Origin: Planctomycetota bacterium
Lineage (GTDB): Bacteria; Planctomycetota; Phycisphaerae; WQYP01
Assembly: GCA_021852225.1 (NCBI GenBank)
Contig: JAJZOA010000286.1
Location: 1 to 14,085, forward strand
DNA: 14,085 nucleotides
Reading direction: 5' to 3'
Part shown: piece after piece, positions 5,302 to 13,218 of the stretch
Numbering within the stretch: the stretch's first letter is position 1
Layout: the number at the start of each line of letters is the position of its first letter
Translations under genes and position numbers: made by a program
Notes under the pieces: model-generated
Database searches by the model: none
What the model was told of the DNA's origin: nothing
What the model saw: only the letters and a program-made list of their open reading frames with translations

Positions 5302-6999
5302 ATGTCGTTTAATTCTTATGGCCTGCATCCGGACCTGCTACGCGGTATCAAGGACCTGGCCTTTACCCGGCCCACTCCTATTCAAGCTGAAGCCATTCCC
5401 GCCGCCCTTACCGGCCGCGATGTGCTGGGCTGCGCGGCAACCGGCTCGGGCAAAACCGCGGCCTTTCTGCTGCCAACCATGCACCATCTGCTGACACGTC
5501 CGCATACGGCAAAACGCACCACGCGAGTGCTGGTGCTTACCCCTACGCGGGAACTTGCTTCGCAAATCCAGCAGAATCTGGTATCGCTTGCCACCCATAC
5601 GCCGTTAACGGGCGCCGTCATTATCGGCGGGGCTGGAATGGGGCCACAGGAACATGCGTTTCGCAGCGGGGTTGATTTTCTAATTGCCACACCGGGGCGG
5701 CTGCTCGATCATCTGAAACGGTCGTACGCGAATCTTTCGAGCCTGGAAGTGCTTATACTGGATGAAGCTGACCGCATGTTGGATATGGGCTTTCTGCCGG
5801 ACATTCGGCGGATTCTCAAGCTGTTGCCGACCAAACGTCAGACTCTTTTCTTTTCGGCCACTATGCCTAATGAAATCCGCGTGCTGGTGCGGGACCTGCT
5901 TAAAGACCCGGTAACGATTCAAATGGAGCGGCAAAGCGCCCCGGCGGCTGGTATAACCCAGGCGGTTTATCCGGTCCCCCAGCATCTGAAATCTGCTCTG
6001 TTGTGCGAACTTTTAAAGAGCGATGAACTTCAATCCGTCATCTGTTTTACCCGTACCAAGCACCGGGCGAATCGCTTGGCGGATTATTTGAAACGCAACA
6101 GTCTGGACTGCACCGTGATTCACGGCAACCGCACCCAGGCCCAGCGCACCGCGGCCCTGGCCGGGTTCAAGGCGGGACGCTACCGGATTCTCGTGGCAAC
6201 GGATATTGCCGCACGCGGCATTGATATTGCCGATGTATCGCATGTGATTAATTTTGACTGCCCGCACATTCCAGAGGATTACATTCACCGCGTTGGTCGG
6301 ACAGGCCGAGCCTCGGCAACCGGAGACGCTTTTACGCTGGTTTCCCAAGACGAAGAACGCGACCTGCGGGCCATTGAAAGGGCCATTGACCGCCGCCTGC
6401 CGCGGGTGACGCTGCCGGAATTTAATTACACCCAGCAGATGACCGAAAAGCTGGAAGTTCCCATTGCCGAGCGTATTGCCGCCATTCGGCAGCGCAAGGC
6501 GCAGGAACGTGCCGCGGGGGATCGAAAAAGGGAACGCACTGGCGGAAATAGCCCGATGGAACATCGCCGCGGTCCGACCGTTGATGGGCGCCGCACTGAT
6601 GGTAACCACCCGCGCCCCGGTGGCAATTTTGCGCGGCCAGCCCACCACGATTCACGAAACGCCGCCCGGCGAACGGATCGCCCGGAAAAATTTGCCCAGG
6701 GCGCTCAGACCGAAGGACACACCGCGCCGCGCGGCGCGGGCGATCAGCCTTCGCATTCATCCTCCGGGTTCGGGCGGCGGAATTCTGGCGGCAAAAACTG
6801 GACGAATCAGCCACGAAGGGATTTTTCCGCCGATCGCAACCGCGACAACTACCGATCAGGCGGCCACCCTGCTGAAAAAGGTTATTCCCAACCAGGACGC
6901 GGCCAGGGCGGAAAGCCGCAATTTGGTTCTTCCGGCGGGCGGCCCGCCCATCCGCGCAACAAGCAAAGTCAGCCAGGAAACCCTTGGCATAAGCCATAA
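5302..6999 (+). CDS. rhlE: RhlE-type DEAD-box ATP-dependent RNA helicase
   Basis: This ATP-dependent RNA helicase would remodel RNA duplexes in ribosome assembly, RNA decay or cold adaptation. All core motifs are present: Q motif FTRPTPIQAEAIP (from residue 21), Walker A AATGSGKT (45-52), PTRELASQ, TPGRLLDH, DEAD (154-157), SAT (185-187), ICFTRTKHRAN, VATDIAARGID and HRVGRTGR (329-336). After about residue 395 comes a long, low-complexity Arg/Gly/Asn-rich tail (about 170 residues) typical of RNA-binding extensions in this family. The start MSFNSYGLHPDLLRGI matches the usual RhlE beginning, and GGAG (5291-5294) lies seven bases upstream; an in-frame start at 5239 would add 21 atypical residues. 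The 565-residue length fits. The symbol is given by subfamily resemblance; other DEAD-box paralogues such as CsdA or DbpA look less likely. Confidence 0.93.
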   Translation: MSFNSYGLHPDLLRGIKDLAFTRPTPIQAEAIPAALTGRDVLGCAATGSGKTAAFLLPTMHHLLTRPHTAKRTTRVLVLTPTRELASQIQQNLVSLATHTPLTGAVIIGGAGMGPQEHAFRSGVDFLIATPGRLLDHLKRSYANLSSLEVLILDEADRMLDMGFLPDIRRILKLLPTKRQTLFFSATMPNEIRVLVRDLLKDPVTIQMERQSAPAAGITQAVYPVPQHLKSALLCELLKSDELQSVICFTRTKHRANRLADYLKRNSLDCTVIHGNRTQAQRTAALAGFKAGRYRILVATDIAARGIDIADVSHVINFDCPHIPEDYIHRVGRTGRASATGDAFTLVSQDEERDLRAIERAIDRRLPRVTLPEFNYTQQMTEKLEVPIAERIAAIRQRKAQERAAGDRKRERTGGNSPMEHRRGPTVDGRRTDGNHPRPGGNFARPAHHDSRNAARRTDRPEKFAQGAQTEGHTAPRGAGDQPSHSSSGFGRRNSGGKNWTNQPRRDFSADRNRDNYRSGGHPAEKGYSQPGRGQGGKPQFGSSGGRPAHPRNKQSQPGNPWHKP

Positions 7000-7077
7000 A
7001 ATGAGGCCGGCCCGCCACGGTCTGACGAATGTATGGCGCCTATTACAGGCTGTTCTGTGATGGTGCGATAGGGGATA

Positions 7078-7106
7078 TTGGCGATGACCTGATTCGACGC
7101 TATCAT
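7078..7106 (+). promoter_or_regulatory. Candidate promoter upstream of hpnH
   Basis: TTGGCG (7078-7083) and TATCAT (7101-7106) are 17 bases apart, each one or two bases off consensus. It would give a leader of about 128 bases. It lies in the 241-base gap after the helicase gene, where no terminator with a T-run was seen, so readthrough from the helicase is also possible. Confidence 0.4.
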
Positions 7107-7118
7107 AATAATCCATAA

Positions 7119-7170
7119 GCTGCACATAAACGCAAACATGAATAATTTGCGATTAGCGTGATGCTGCAGC
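7119..7170 (+). promoter_or_regulatory. Nested inverted repeats in the hpnH leader
   Basis: An outer pair GCTGCA (7119-7124) with TGCAGC (7165-7170) encloses a perfect inner pair CGCAAA (7131-7136) with TTTGCG (7146-7151) around a nine-base loop. It could be an RNA leader structure or an operator. No known riboswitch class is recognised. Confidence 0.3.
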
Positions 7171-7240
7171 AGGGTGTTTTCCCAGATGCCGCAGGCCGAT
7201 TTTTGATCGCGCGGCGTCGGAATTTTCTGGAAAGGATGTC

Positions 7241-8374
7241 ATGGGCGTACCAATATCTCAAATGTGGACGGTGGCCAAATATGTCTTAACGCAGAAAATC
7301 CGCGGGACAAAACGCTATCCGCTGGTCTTGATGCTTGAACCGCTTTTCCGGTGCAATCTGGCCTGCGCGGGCTGCGGTAAAATTCAATATCCGCCGCACA
7401 TTCTTAAAATGCACCTGACGCCTGAACAGTGTTTCAAAGCCGCTGAAGAATGTGGCGCGCCAATGGTCAGCATCCCCGGCGGAGAACCGCTGCTGCATCC
7501 GCAAATAAAAGAAATTGTGGAGGGCTTGGTTGCCCGAAAGAAATATATCTATTTGTGCACCAATGCGCGGCTTCTTCTGGAAAAGATTGATCTTTTTACG
7601 CCATCTAAATTTCTGACGTTCAGCGTGCACATGGACGGCCAGCGCGAACATCATGACTTTTCCGTCTGCCGTGAAGGTACTTTTGATACCGCGGTGGCGG
7701 GCATTCGGGAGGCGGTCAAACGCGGCTTCCGTGTCACCACCAATACCACGCTTTTTGATGGAGCAGACCCCAACAGCGTGCGTGCGTTTTTCGATGAAAT
7801 GATGGACCTGGGGGTGGAAGGCATGATGCTTTCACCCGGCTACAGTTACGACAAGGCACCGGATCAGCAGCACTTTCTTGGCCGTGCCAAAACTCGGCGG
7901 CTGTTTAGCACTATTTTATCCAACCGGTCAAAAAAATGGCGATTCAACCAAAGCCCGCTCTTCCTGGAATTTTTGATGGGCCGGCGTACGTACGCCTGCA
8001 CTCCATGGGGAATGCCCACCTATAATATTTTTGGCTGGCAGAAGCCGTGCTATCTGTTGCAGGATGGCTATGCTGAAACATTTGGCGAACTTCTGGCGGA
8101 AACGGATTGGAAAAATTACGGAACAGAATCCGGAAATCCAAAATGCGCCAACTGCATGGTTCATAGCGGCTATGAAGCCTCCGCGGTCGACCACACCTTC
8201 CAGTCAATCAAGGGTTTACTGGCTACGGCGCGGGCCACCTTGTTTGGCGGAACGTATGCCAATCAAGCCGCACTAGATGCCCTCGCGGAACCGGTTCCAT
8301 CCCATTCCGGGAAATTGGTTCAGTTGCAGGTCAGTGCCCGCGGCACGCCGCAGCGGGACGAAGTTTCTGTTTAA
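7241..8374 (+). CDS. hpnH: Radical SAM adenosylhopane synthase HpnH
   Basis: HpnH joins the 5'-deoxyadenosyl group of S-adenosylmethionine to diploptene, giving adenosylhopane, the first step towards extended C35 bacteriohopanepolyols. The 4Fe-4S radical SAM motif is C38-NLA-C42-AG-C45 (CNLACAGCGK), followed by the SAM-binding SIPGGEPL (from residue 77). The protein begins with the family-typical basic N-terminus (PISQMWTVAKYVLTQKIRGTKRYPLVLMLEPLFRC). Its C-terminal part has the expected cysteines and context: YACTPWGMPTYNIFGWQKPCYLLQDGY (cut as C253 and C270) and PKCANCMVHSGYEASA (C302, C305). At 377 residues it is slightly longer than usual, owing to a loose tail. AGGA lies four bases before the ATG. 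No squalene-hopene cyclase or other hpn gene is in view, so the pathway is completed elsewhere. Confidence 0.93.
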   Translation: MGVPISQMWTVAKYVLTQKIRGTKRYPLVLMLEPLFRCNLACAGCGKIQYPPHILKMHLTPEQCFKAAEECGAPMVSIPGGEPLLHPQIKEIVEGLVARKKYIYLCTNARLLLEKIDLFTPSKFLTFSVHMDGQREHHDFSVCREGTFDTAVAGIREAVKRGFRVTTNTTLFDGADPNSVRAFFDEMMDLGVEGMMLSPGYSYDKAPDQQHFLGRAKTRRLFSTILSNRSKKWRFNQSPLFLEFLMGRRTYACTPWGMPTYNIFGWQKPCYLLQDGYAETFGELLAETDWKNYGTESGNPKCANCMVHSGYEASAVDHTFQSIKGLLATARATLFGGTYANQAALDALAEPVPSHSGKLVQLQVSARGTPQRDEVSV

Positions 8375-8443
8375 ACCTCGGTCGGGCGCGCCTTCCGCGG
8401 GTGTTCCGCTGGAATCGGCCACAATTGAAAGGACATGGCAACA

Positions 8444-8926
8444 ATGCCGAATTCCGTCAGCAATGCTCATGAAGTTCCAACTGCCGTGTCTGAGGCCGGC
8501 GCCGGATACGGTGCCGCATCCGCCGGACCAGCGGCGGAAAATACCGGCACACTGCATGAAAACCTGGAAGGTTGGATTGCCGACATCAGCACGCCCGCGT
8601 TGCTGCGCCAAGCCGTGGAAAAGGCCTTCAGTTATCGTGGGGATGTCACCATTCGCACACAGGACGGCCGCACCGTGGTGGGCTATCTGTTTGACCGGTC
8701 GGCGGCAAATGCCGATCTTTCCAAATGTGTGGCACGCCTGCTGGTGGAAGGTGCCGAGGCGGGCCACAGTCGGCGCGAGGTCCTGCCCTATTCCGCCATT
8801 GCCGGTATTGAATTTACCGGCAAGGATACCGCGGCGGGCAAAAGCTTCCAGACATGGCTGAAAAAGTATCAGGAAAAGAAAGCGGCTGGGGAAAAGAATA
8901 TCGGTCTGGAACCTGAGCCGCTTTGA
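8444..8926 (+). CDS. Small conserved-looking protein with possible Sm-like barrel
   Basis: The product is about 160 residues with no signal peptide or membrane segment. The first 35 residues are Ala/Gly-rich and look disordered. A helix follows (TPALLRQAVEKAF), then beta-type sequence YRGDVTIRTQDGRTVVGYLFDR, a variable stretch, and LPYSAIAGIEFTGKDTAAGKSFQTWLKKY ending in a Lys/Glu-rich tail. The strand pattern (DVTIRTQDGRTVVGYL, then a late I-x-x-I-E-F strand) resembles Sm-like or Rho-binding-antiterminator barrels; this is inference only. AAAGGA (8428-8433) lies ten bases before this ATG, whereas an earlier ATG at 8435 would leave only one base. It starts 69 bases after hpnH on the same strand, so co-transcription is likely. 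From memory, similar FTGxDxAxGxS proteins occur in planctomycetes, without known function. Confidence 0.75.
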   Translation: MPNSVSNAHEVPTAVSEAGAGYGAASAGPAAENTGTLHENLEGWIADISTPALLRQAVEKAFSYRGDVTIRTQDGRTVVGYLFDRSAANADLSKCVARLLVEGAEAGHSRREVLPYSAIAGIEFTGKDTAAGKSFQTWLKKYQEKKAAGEKNIGLEPEPL

Positions 8927-8944
8927 AAGACACCCGGAACAGGC

Positions 8945-8964
8945 CTCCGCATTCCGTGGCGGAG
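8945..8964. terminator. Hairpin between convergent genes, possible bidirectional terminator
   Basis: CTCCGC and GCGGAG form a six-base stem with an eight-base loop in the 108-base gap where plus and minus genes converge. A second tight palindrome, GAATTG-A-CAATTC, lies about 8971-8983. Neither has a T-run, so intrinsic termination is uncertain. Confidence 0.3.
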
Positions 8965-9034
8965 CGCATCGGAATTGACAATTCAGGGCGCCATTCATCG
9001 ATAACGCGGCGGATCTCGCACAATTCGGCGGAAA

Positions 9035-10945
9035 TCAGCGGTCGTGCGGTTCTTCCAGATATGTATACCCCTGCAGTCCGGACTCATAGAAACGCAGCAG
9101 GAGCGCGGATTCCGCCACGGAAATGGTATTTTCCCGCACGGCACGCTCCACGTCCTTGTGCATGCGGCTTAGCAGCTCATCCGCATTGAATTGGACATAT
9201 TGCAATACTTCGCGAACGGTGTCGCCGCGAACGACTTCCTCAATATGAATCTGGTTGGCTTCATTCACATGCACATGCACGGCGTTGGTGTCGCCGAGCA
9301 GGTTGTGCAGATCGCCCAGAATTTCCTGATATGCGCCCACCAGAAACACGCCCAGAAAATATTCGCTTCCGGTGTATTCATGCAGTTCCAGCGTCTTTTT
9401 AACATCGCGCAGGTCAATAAAACAATCCACTTTTCCGTCGCTGTCGCAGGTAATGTCCGCCAGCACGCCCCGGCGTGTGGGTTCTTCCTCAAGCCGATGA
9501 ATGGGCATGACCGGGAAAAGCTGTTTGATGGCCCAACTGTCGGGCATGGACTGGAACAACGAAAAATTGCAGAAATAGGTGTCCGACAACTGCGATTCCA
9601 AAGATTCAAAATCATCCCCGACGTAATCTATTTCTTTGAGAACCTTAAGAATTTTTCCGCAGGTGCCCCAAAACAGCTTTTCAGTCAGGCTGCGCAATTC
9701 CAGACTCAGATATCCGAGGTTAAACAAGTTCAGCGCCTCATCACGCTGCTGTGTGGCGTCGTGGTACACTTCAAGAAAATTCTTTTTATTCACATCGCGA
9801 TAGGCGTCGAACAGATCACTGACCGGCTGGGGAACTTCTTCATTGGCTGGCAAAGCTTTGGGAATATCAAAGTAATCAAACCCGCTTACGCCCAGCACAT
9901 TGAACACCAGCACGCTGTGGTAGGCCACCATGGCCCGCCCGCTTTCGCTGATAATCGTTGGATGTTTGACTCCGCATTCATCGCAAACGGTTTTAATGCG
10001 GAATACCACATCGCTGGCGTATTCCTGGAGCGTGTAATTGATTGAGGATTCAAAATTCGTCTGGCTGCCGTCGTAGTCTATGCCCAGTCCGCCGCCGACA
10101 TCCAGATATTCCATTCCCGCGCCAGCGCGGGCAAGTTCCGCATATACACGGGCGGCTTCATTCAGCGCGCTTTTAACTGTTCGGATATTGGTTATCTGGC
10201 TGCCCAGATGAAAATGCAGAAGCTTCAGGCAGTCCTGCATCCCGCGTTCCTTCAGGTAGTCCAGCGCTCGCAGAATTTCTGCCACAAACAGGCCGAATTT
10301 GCTGCGCGCCCCGCCTGATGATTCCCAGCGACCGCTGCCCCGCGTGGCCAGTTTCACGCGTATGCCCATGCGCGGGCGAACGCCGTGCTTTTGGCCATAT
10401 TTAATCAGCAATTCAAGTTCGGTGAATTTTTCAATAACCGGAATGATGTTTTTGCCCAGCTTCTGCGCCAGTACAACGGTTTCGATGAATTCATCATCCT
10501 TAAAGCCGTTGCAGATAATGGGTGTGTTGCGACCATTGGTCAGTGCCAGCACCACCAGCAGTTCCGGTTTGCTGCCCGCCTCCAGTCCCCAGCCATAGTC
10601 GGCTCCGCATTTGAGAATTTCTTCCACTACATGGCGCTGTTGATTTACCTTGATCGGATAAACAGCGGCATATTTTCCCTGATAGCCGTTTTCACTGATC
10701 GCATTTTCAAACGCGGTGTGCATTTCAGCCAGCCGATGATTTAGAATATCGCTGAAGCGGATCAGCGTCGGCAGTTGAATATCGCGCACGATCAGTTGAT
10801 CCACCAGCTTTTTCAGATCAATAGAGCTTTCCGGCTTGCCGCGCGGATGCACGGCCACATTGCCGTCGGCATTGATGGAGAAGTAACCCTTTCCCCAGTT
10901 TTGAATATTGTAGGTTTCCGAGGAGTCCTGAACCGACCAACTCAT
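9035..10945 (-). CDS. speA: Biosynthetic arginine decarboxylase (fold III, PLP-dependent)
   Basis: SpeA decarboxylates L-arginine to agmatine, the first step of the agmatine route to putrescine and other polyamines, in the cytoplasm. The sequence shows the PLP-lysine motif YPIKVNQ (K99), GLEAGSKPEL, HFHLGSQ (244-250), phosphate-binding DVGGGLGIDYDG (282-293), SESGRA (333-338) and the second-subunit catalytic cysteine in ITCDSDGK (C500). The C-terminus has the helical extension typical of SpeA. The 636-residue length is normal for the family. I chose the ATG at 10945 because GGAAGG lies seven bases upstream and MSWSVQDSSETYNIQNWG matches the usual SpeA beginning; a start at 11002 would add 19 atypical residues. 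It lies downstream of serA on the same strand, with a 233-base gap holding its own candidate promoter. Confidence 0.95.
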   Translation of the reverse strand: MSWSVQDSSETYNIQNWGKGYFSINADGNVAVHPRGKPESSIDLKKLVDQLIVRDIQLPTLIRFSDILNHRLAEMHTAFENAISENGYQGKYAAVYPIKVNQQRHVVEEILKCGADYGWGLEAGSKPELLVVLALTNGRNTPIICNGFKDDEFIETVVLAQKLGKNIIPVIEKFTELELLIKYGQKHGVRPRMGIRVKLATRGSGRWESSGGARSKFGLFVAEILRALDYLKERGMQDCLKLLHFHLGSQITNIRTVKSALNEAARVYAELARAGAGMEYLDVGGGLGIDYDGSQTNFESSINYTLQEYASDVVFRIKTVCDECGVKHPTIISESGRAMVAYHSVLVFNVLGVSGFDYFDIPKALPANEEVPQPVSDLFDAYRDVNKKNFLEVYHDATQQRDEALNLFNLGYLSLELRSLTEKLFWGTCGKILKVLKEIDYVGDDFESLESQLSDTYFCNFSLFQSMPDSWAIKQLFPVMPIHRLEEEPTRRGVLADITCDSDGKVDCFIDLRDVKKTLELHEYTGSEYFLGVFLVGAYQEILGDLHNLLGDTNAVHVHVNEANQIHIEEVVRGDTVREVLQYVQFNADELLSRMHKDVERAVRENTISVAESALLLRFYESGLQGYTYLEEPHDR

Positions 10946-11025
10946 GTGGCAACCTTCCAGCCGAATGTATGACCTCACGCATGCGAACCAACGGGTCCGC
11001 ATCTCTAGCCAAGTGACACCGCACC

Positions 11026-11052
11026 AGATAGTCGCATGGCGCTATCTTTTTT
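11026..11052 (+). terminator. Hairpin with T-run in the speA leader (plus-strand terminator-like)
   Basis: AGATAG and CTATCT form a six-base stem, extendable by CGC/GCG with one bulged base, and are followed on the plus strand by TTTTTT. On that strand it looks like an intrinsic terminator, but it lies antisense to the speA leader and no plus-strand gene precedes it. As minus-strand RNA it would be a hairpin in the speA 5' leader. Confidence 0.35.
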
Positions 11053-11065
11053 CCGGTGGGCCTAC

Positions 11066-11094
11066 ATGATACCCGCCGCCGGTCACAATGCCAG
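11066..11094 (-). promoter_or_regulatory. Candidate speA promoter
   Basis: On the minus strand CTGGCA (11094-11089) and TATCAT (11071-11066) are separated by 17 bases. The leader would be about 114 bases and would contain the hairpin at 11026-11047. Just upstream lies an imperfect nine-base stem (CAATGCTGG with CTGGCATTG, about 11086-11111) that overlaps the -35 box. Confidence 0.4.
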
Positions 11095-11178
11095 AAAAAG
11101 CGCCAGCATTGCCTTTGATTCGCCATCCGGGCATCGTTCACCGGGGCGAGCCAGCCCGAAATCCGGCAAATTCAAGGC

Positions 11179-12792
11179 TCAGGATTCCTTCCCGGGAAGC
11201 GTTGGCAGTGTAAAACTGCGGACCACTTCAATGCCGGTGTCTTTTTTCAACGCAGCAAGGCATTCCGCGGTGGGGGGCGTGTCCAGCTTCAGAAGCATAA
11301 GGGCCTTGTCGCCTTTGCGGCTGATGCTCATGTCCGCGATGTTGACACCGGCATGGCCAAAAGTGTTACCCACAAAGCCGATCACGCCTGGTTTGTCTTT
11401 GTTGACGATCAGGGCCATTGCACCTTCCGGCACCATGTCCATCCAATAGCCCTTAATGGCCAGCACACGCGGCAAATGGTCCGCAAAAACGGTTCCGATG
11501 GCGTTATGCTTTTTATCCCCTTCGGTTACTTCCAGTTCAATGCTGTGCTGAATGGCGCGTTGCAGAGAATGGCCCATGGTTTCATGACGAATGCTGATGC
11601 CACGCTGCTCGGCCAGATGAAACACATTCACCACATTCAGATTTTCAGAAATATGCGGCTTGAGCAGTTCAATGACGGCCAGTCGCTGGAGTGTGGATGT
11701 AATCCGCCGGGGCAGTTCCCCGTTGGTACGCAGGGTAATGGAATCAAAGCCTTTTTCCACAATAGCGCTAAGAATAATGCCCATGCGCCTCGCCAGATCG
11801 GCGTATGCCTTTTCCGGTTCGGAAAGATTCATTTCAATGCCGCCGGCATTCACCGCGCCTTGAATGCCCTGACCGCGAAGGTACAGCAGCATTTCATGCA
11901 CGGCGTCCACCGAAACAGCGGTTTGCGCTTCGTGCGTGCTGGCGCCTAGATGTGGCGTGAGCAGAACTTTGTCACCGAGACTGAACAGCGCGTGGTCTTT
12001 GGCCGGCGGTTCGGCATCGTACACGTCAATGGCCGCACCCGCGACATGGCCGGATTTAATCGCCTCGGCTAGTGCCGCTTCTTCAATCACACCGCCACGG
12101 GCACAATTGATAAAACGGATTCCTTTTTTGCACAGTTTGATTCGTTCCGCGTTAATCAACCCCTTGGTTTTGTCGCCCGGAACATGCACGGTGATGTAAT
12201 CGCACTGCGGTAAAAGTTGTTCAATTTCCTTGACCATGGTGACCTGGCCGTCCATAGCGCTTTCTGAAAAGAAAAATGGATCGTATGCCAGTACCGTCAT
12301 TTCCAGCCCGACCGCACGGCGGGCGACCGCTCGGCCGATGCGGCCAAAGCCGATGATCCCCAGGGTTTTTCCCGCCAACTGGGTGCCGGTGAACTTGGTG
12401 CGCTCCCACAAACCGGCGCGCACATGGGCGTCGGCGGCCGCGAGTTTGCGCGAAAGGGCCAGCATCAGGCCGATGGCATGTTCCGCAGTGGTAATCGTAT
12501 TGGCGTCCGGCGTATTCATCACCAGCACGCCTGCTTTGGTGGCCGCTTCCACATTCACATTGTCCACGCCCACACCGGCGCGGGCAATGGCCTTCAGGCG
12601 GCCCGGTTTGGCCAGGTCCGCACCCGTAATTTTAACGCCGCTGCGGATAATGGCCCCATCATATTCCCCGATCACCTGGGATAGTTCGCCTGGTTCCCAC
12701 TTCGGATGATTATTAATTTCCACATCCGGCTGCTGTTTCAAAAGAGCCAGCCCCTCATCGGCAATTTTGTCTGCGACAAGAATTTTAAACAT
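11179..12792 (-). CDS. serA: D-3-phosphoglycerate dehydrogenase
   Basis: SerA oxidises 3-phosphoglycerate to 3-phosphohydroxypyruvate with NAD, the entry step of serine synthesis. In the 537-residue numbering the sequence has the nucleotide-binding GFGRIG (148-153, within LGIIGFGRIGRAVARR) and catalytic residues R232 (NCARGG), E261 (YDAEPP) and H281 (TPHLGAST). After the catalytic unit comes the intervening ASB-type domain (about 318-453). A C-terminal ACT domain (about 460-533, ALIVNKDKPGVIGFVGNTFG and VNIADMSISR) is the usual site of serine feedback control. This is the long, three-domain SerA type. The ATG at 12792 was chosen because GGA lies eight bases upstream; an ATG two codons earlier (12798) would sit only two bases from it. 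Confidence 0.95.
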   Translation of the reverse strand: MFKILVADKIADEGLALLKQQPDVEINNHPKWEPGELSQVIGEYDGAIIRSGVKITGADLAKPGRLKAIARAGVGVDNVNVEAATKAGVLVMNTPDANTITTAEHAIGLMLALSRKLAAADAHVRAGLWERTKFTGTQLAGKTLGIIGFGRIGRAVARRAVGLEMTVLAYDPFFFSESAMDGQVTMVKEIEQLLPQCDYITVHVPGDKTKGLINAERIKLCKKGIRFINCARGGVIEEAALAEAIKSGHVAGAAIDVYDAEPPAKDHALFSLGDKVLLTPHLGASTHEAQTAVSVDAVHEMLLYLRGQGIQGAVNAGGIEMNLSEPEKAYADLARRMGIILSAIVEKGFDSITLRTNGELPRRITSTLQRLAVIELLKPHISENLNVVNVFHLAEQRGISIRHETMGHSLQRAIQHSIELEVTEGDKKHNAIGTVFADHLPRVLAIKGYWMDMVPEGAMALIVNKDKPGVIGFVGNTFGHAGVNIADMSISRKGDKALMLLKLDTPPTAECLAALKKDTGIEVVRSFTLPTLPGKES

Positions 12793-12854
12793 CGGCATAA
12801 TCCAATCAAAAAATCATCAACACGCCGTCGGTGTCCCCCGGCGGCAAACCGGGA

Positions 12855-12883
12855 AGTATAGGCGAAAGCAGCGTGGTGGTAAA
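12855..12883 (-). promoter_or_regulatory. Candidate serA promoter
   Basis: On the minus strand TTTACC (12883-12878) and TATACT (12860-12855) are 17 bases apart, matching the sigma-70 consensus at four and five of six positions. The leader would be about 55 bases. It contains an eight-base stem with one mismatch (GCCGCCGG with CCGACGGC), which could be structured RNA. Confidence 0.5.
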
Positions 12884-13218
12884 TGACTCCGGACCCTATT
12901 TTTCATCTCCGCTGCTTCAACCGAACCAGCGGGCGTCATTGCCCGCGGACAGGCAATACATCATAGGTACTACACAAAGGATTTTCGCTGAAAAAGGCCG
13001 CGAAGATTCTTTCCGGCAATATTAGGCCTACATGCCGTTTATTAAAACATTTAAATCGTGTCCATTTCGGTTGCACACGCCAGGTATTTGTTCCAAAATT
13101 GTCCACAGCGCCTTGGGGTTTGCCAACAGGCATGATAATAACTTTGGGAATCACGCGCCCGAGATGCCCGGGATTGCGGCGGCTGTGGCGTGGCCACCCG
13201 TATTGTCCGAGCCGCAAA
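12884..13218. other. Intergenic region between mcsB and serA, no gene recognised
   Basis: Short frames on both strands (12831-13025 plus, 13244-12936 minus) have no motifs, overlap the mcsB end or the serA promoter, and lack good ribosome sites. I see a few short inverted repeats, such as CCCG/CGGG near 13159-13173, but no terminator with a T-run and no recognisable RNA gene. Confidence 0.4.

Noticed and set aside
6464..7060. Plus-strand frame of 198 codons overlapping the helicase tail
   Set aside because: It is the +1 frame of the low-complexity Arg/Gly tail, where biased composition keeps alternative frames open.
9191..10045. Plus-strand frame of 284 codons inside speA
   Set aside because: Exactly antisense to well-conserved arginine decarboxylase sequence; no recognisable domain.
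11353..11949. Plus-strand frame of 198 codons inside serA
   Set aside because: Antisense to the SerA ASB and ACT domains, with no motif.
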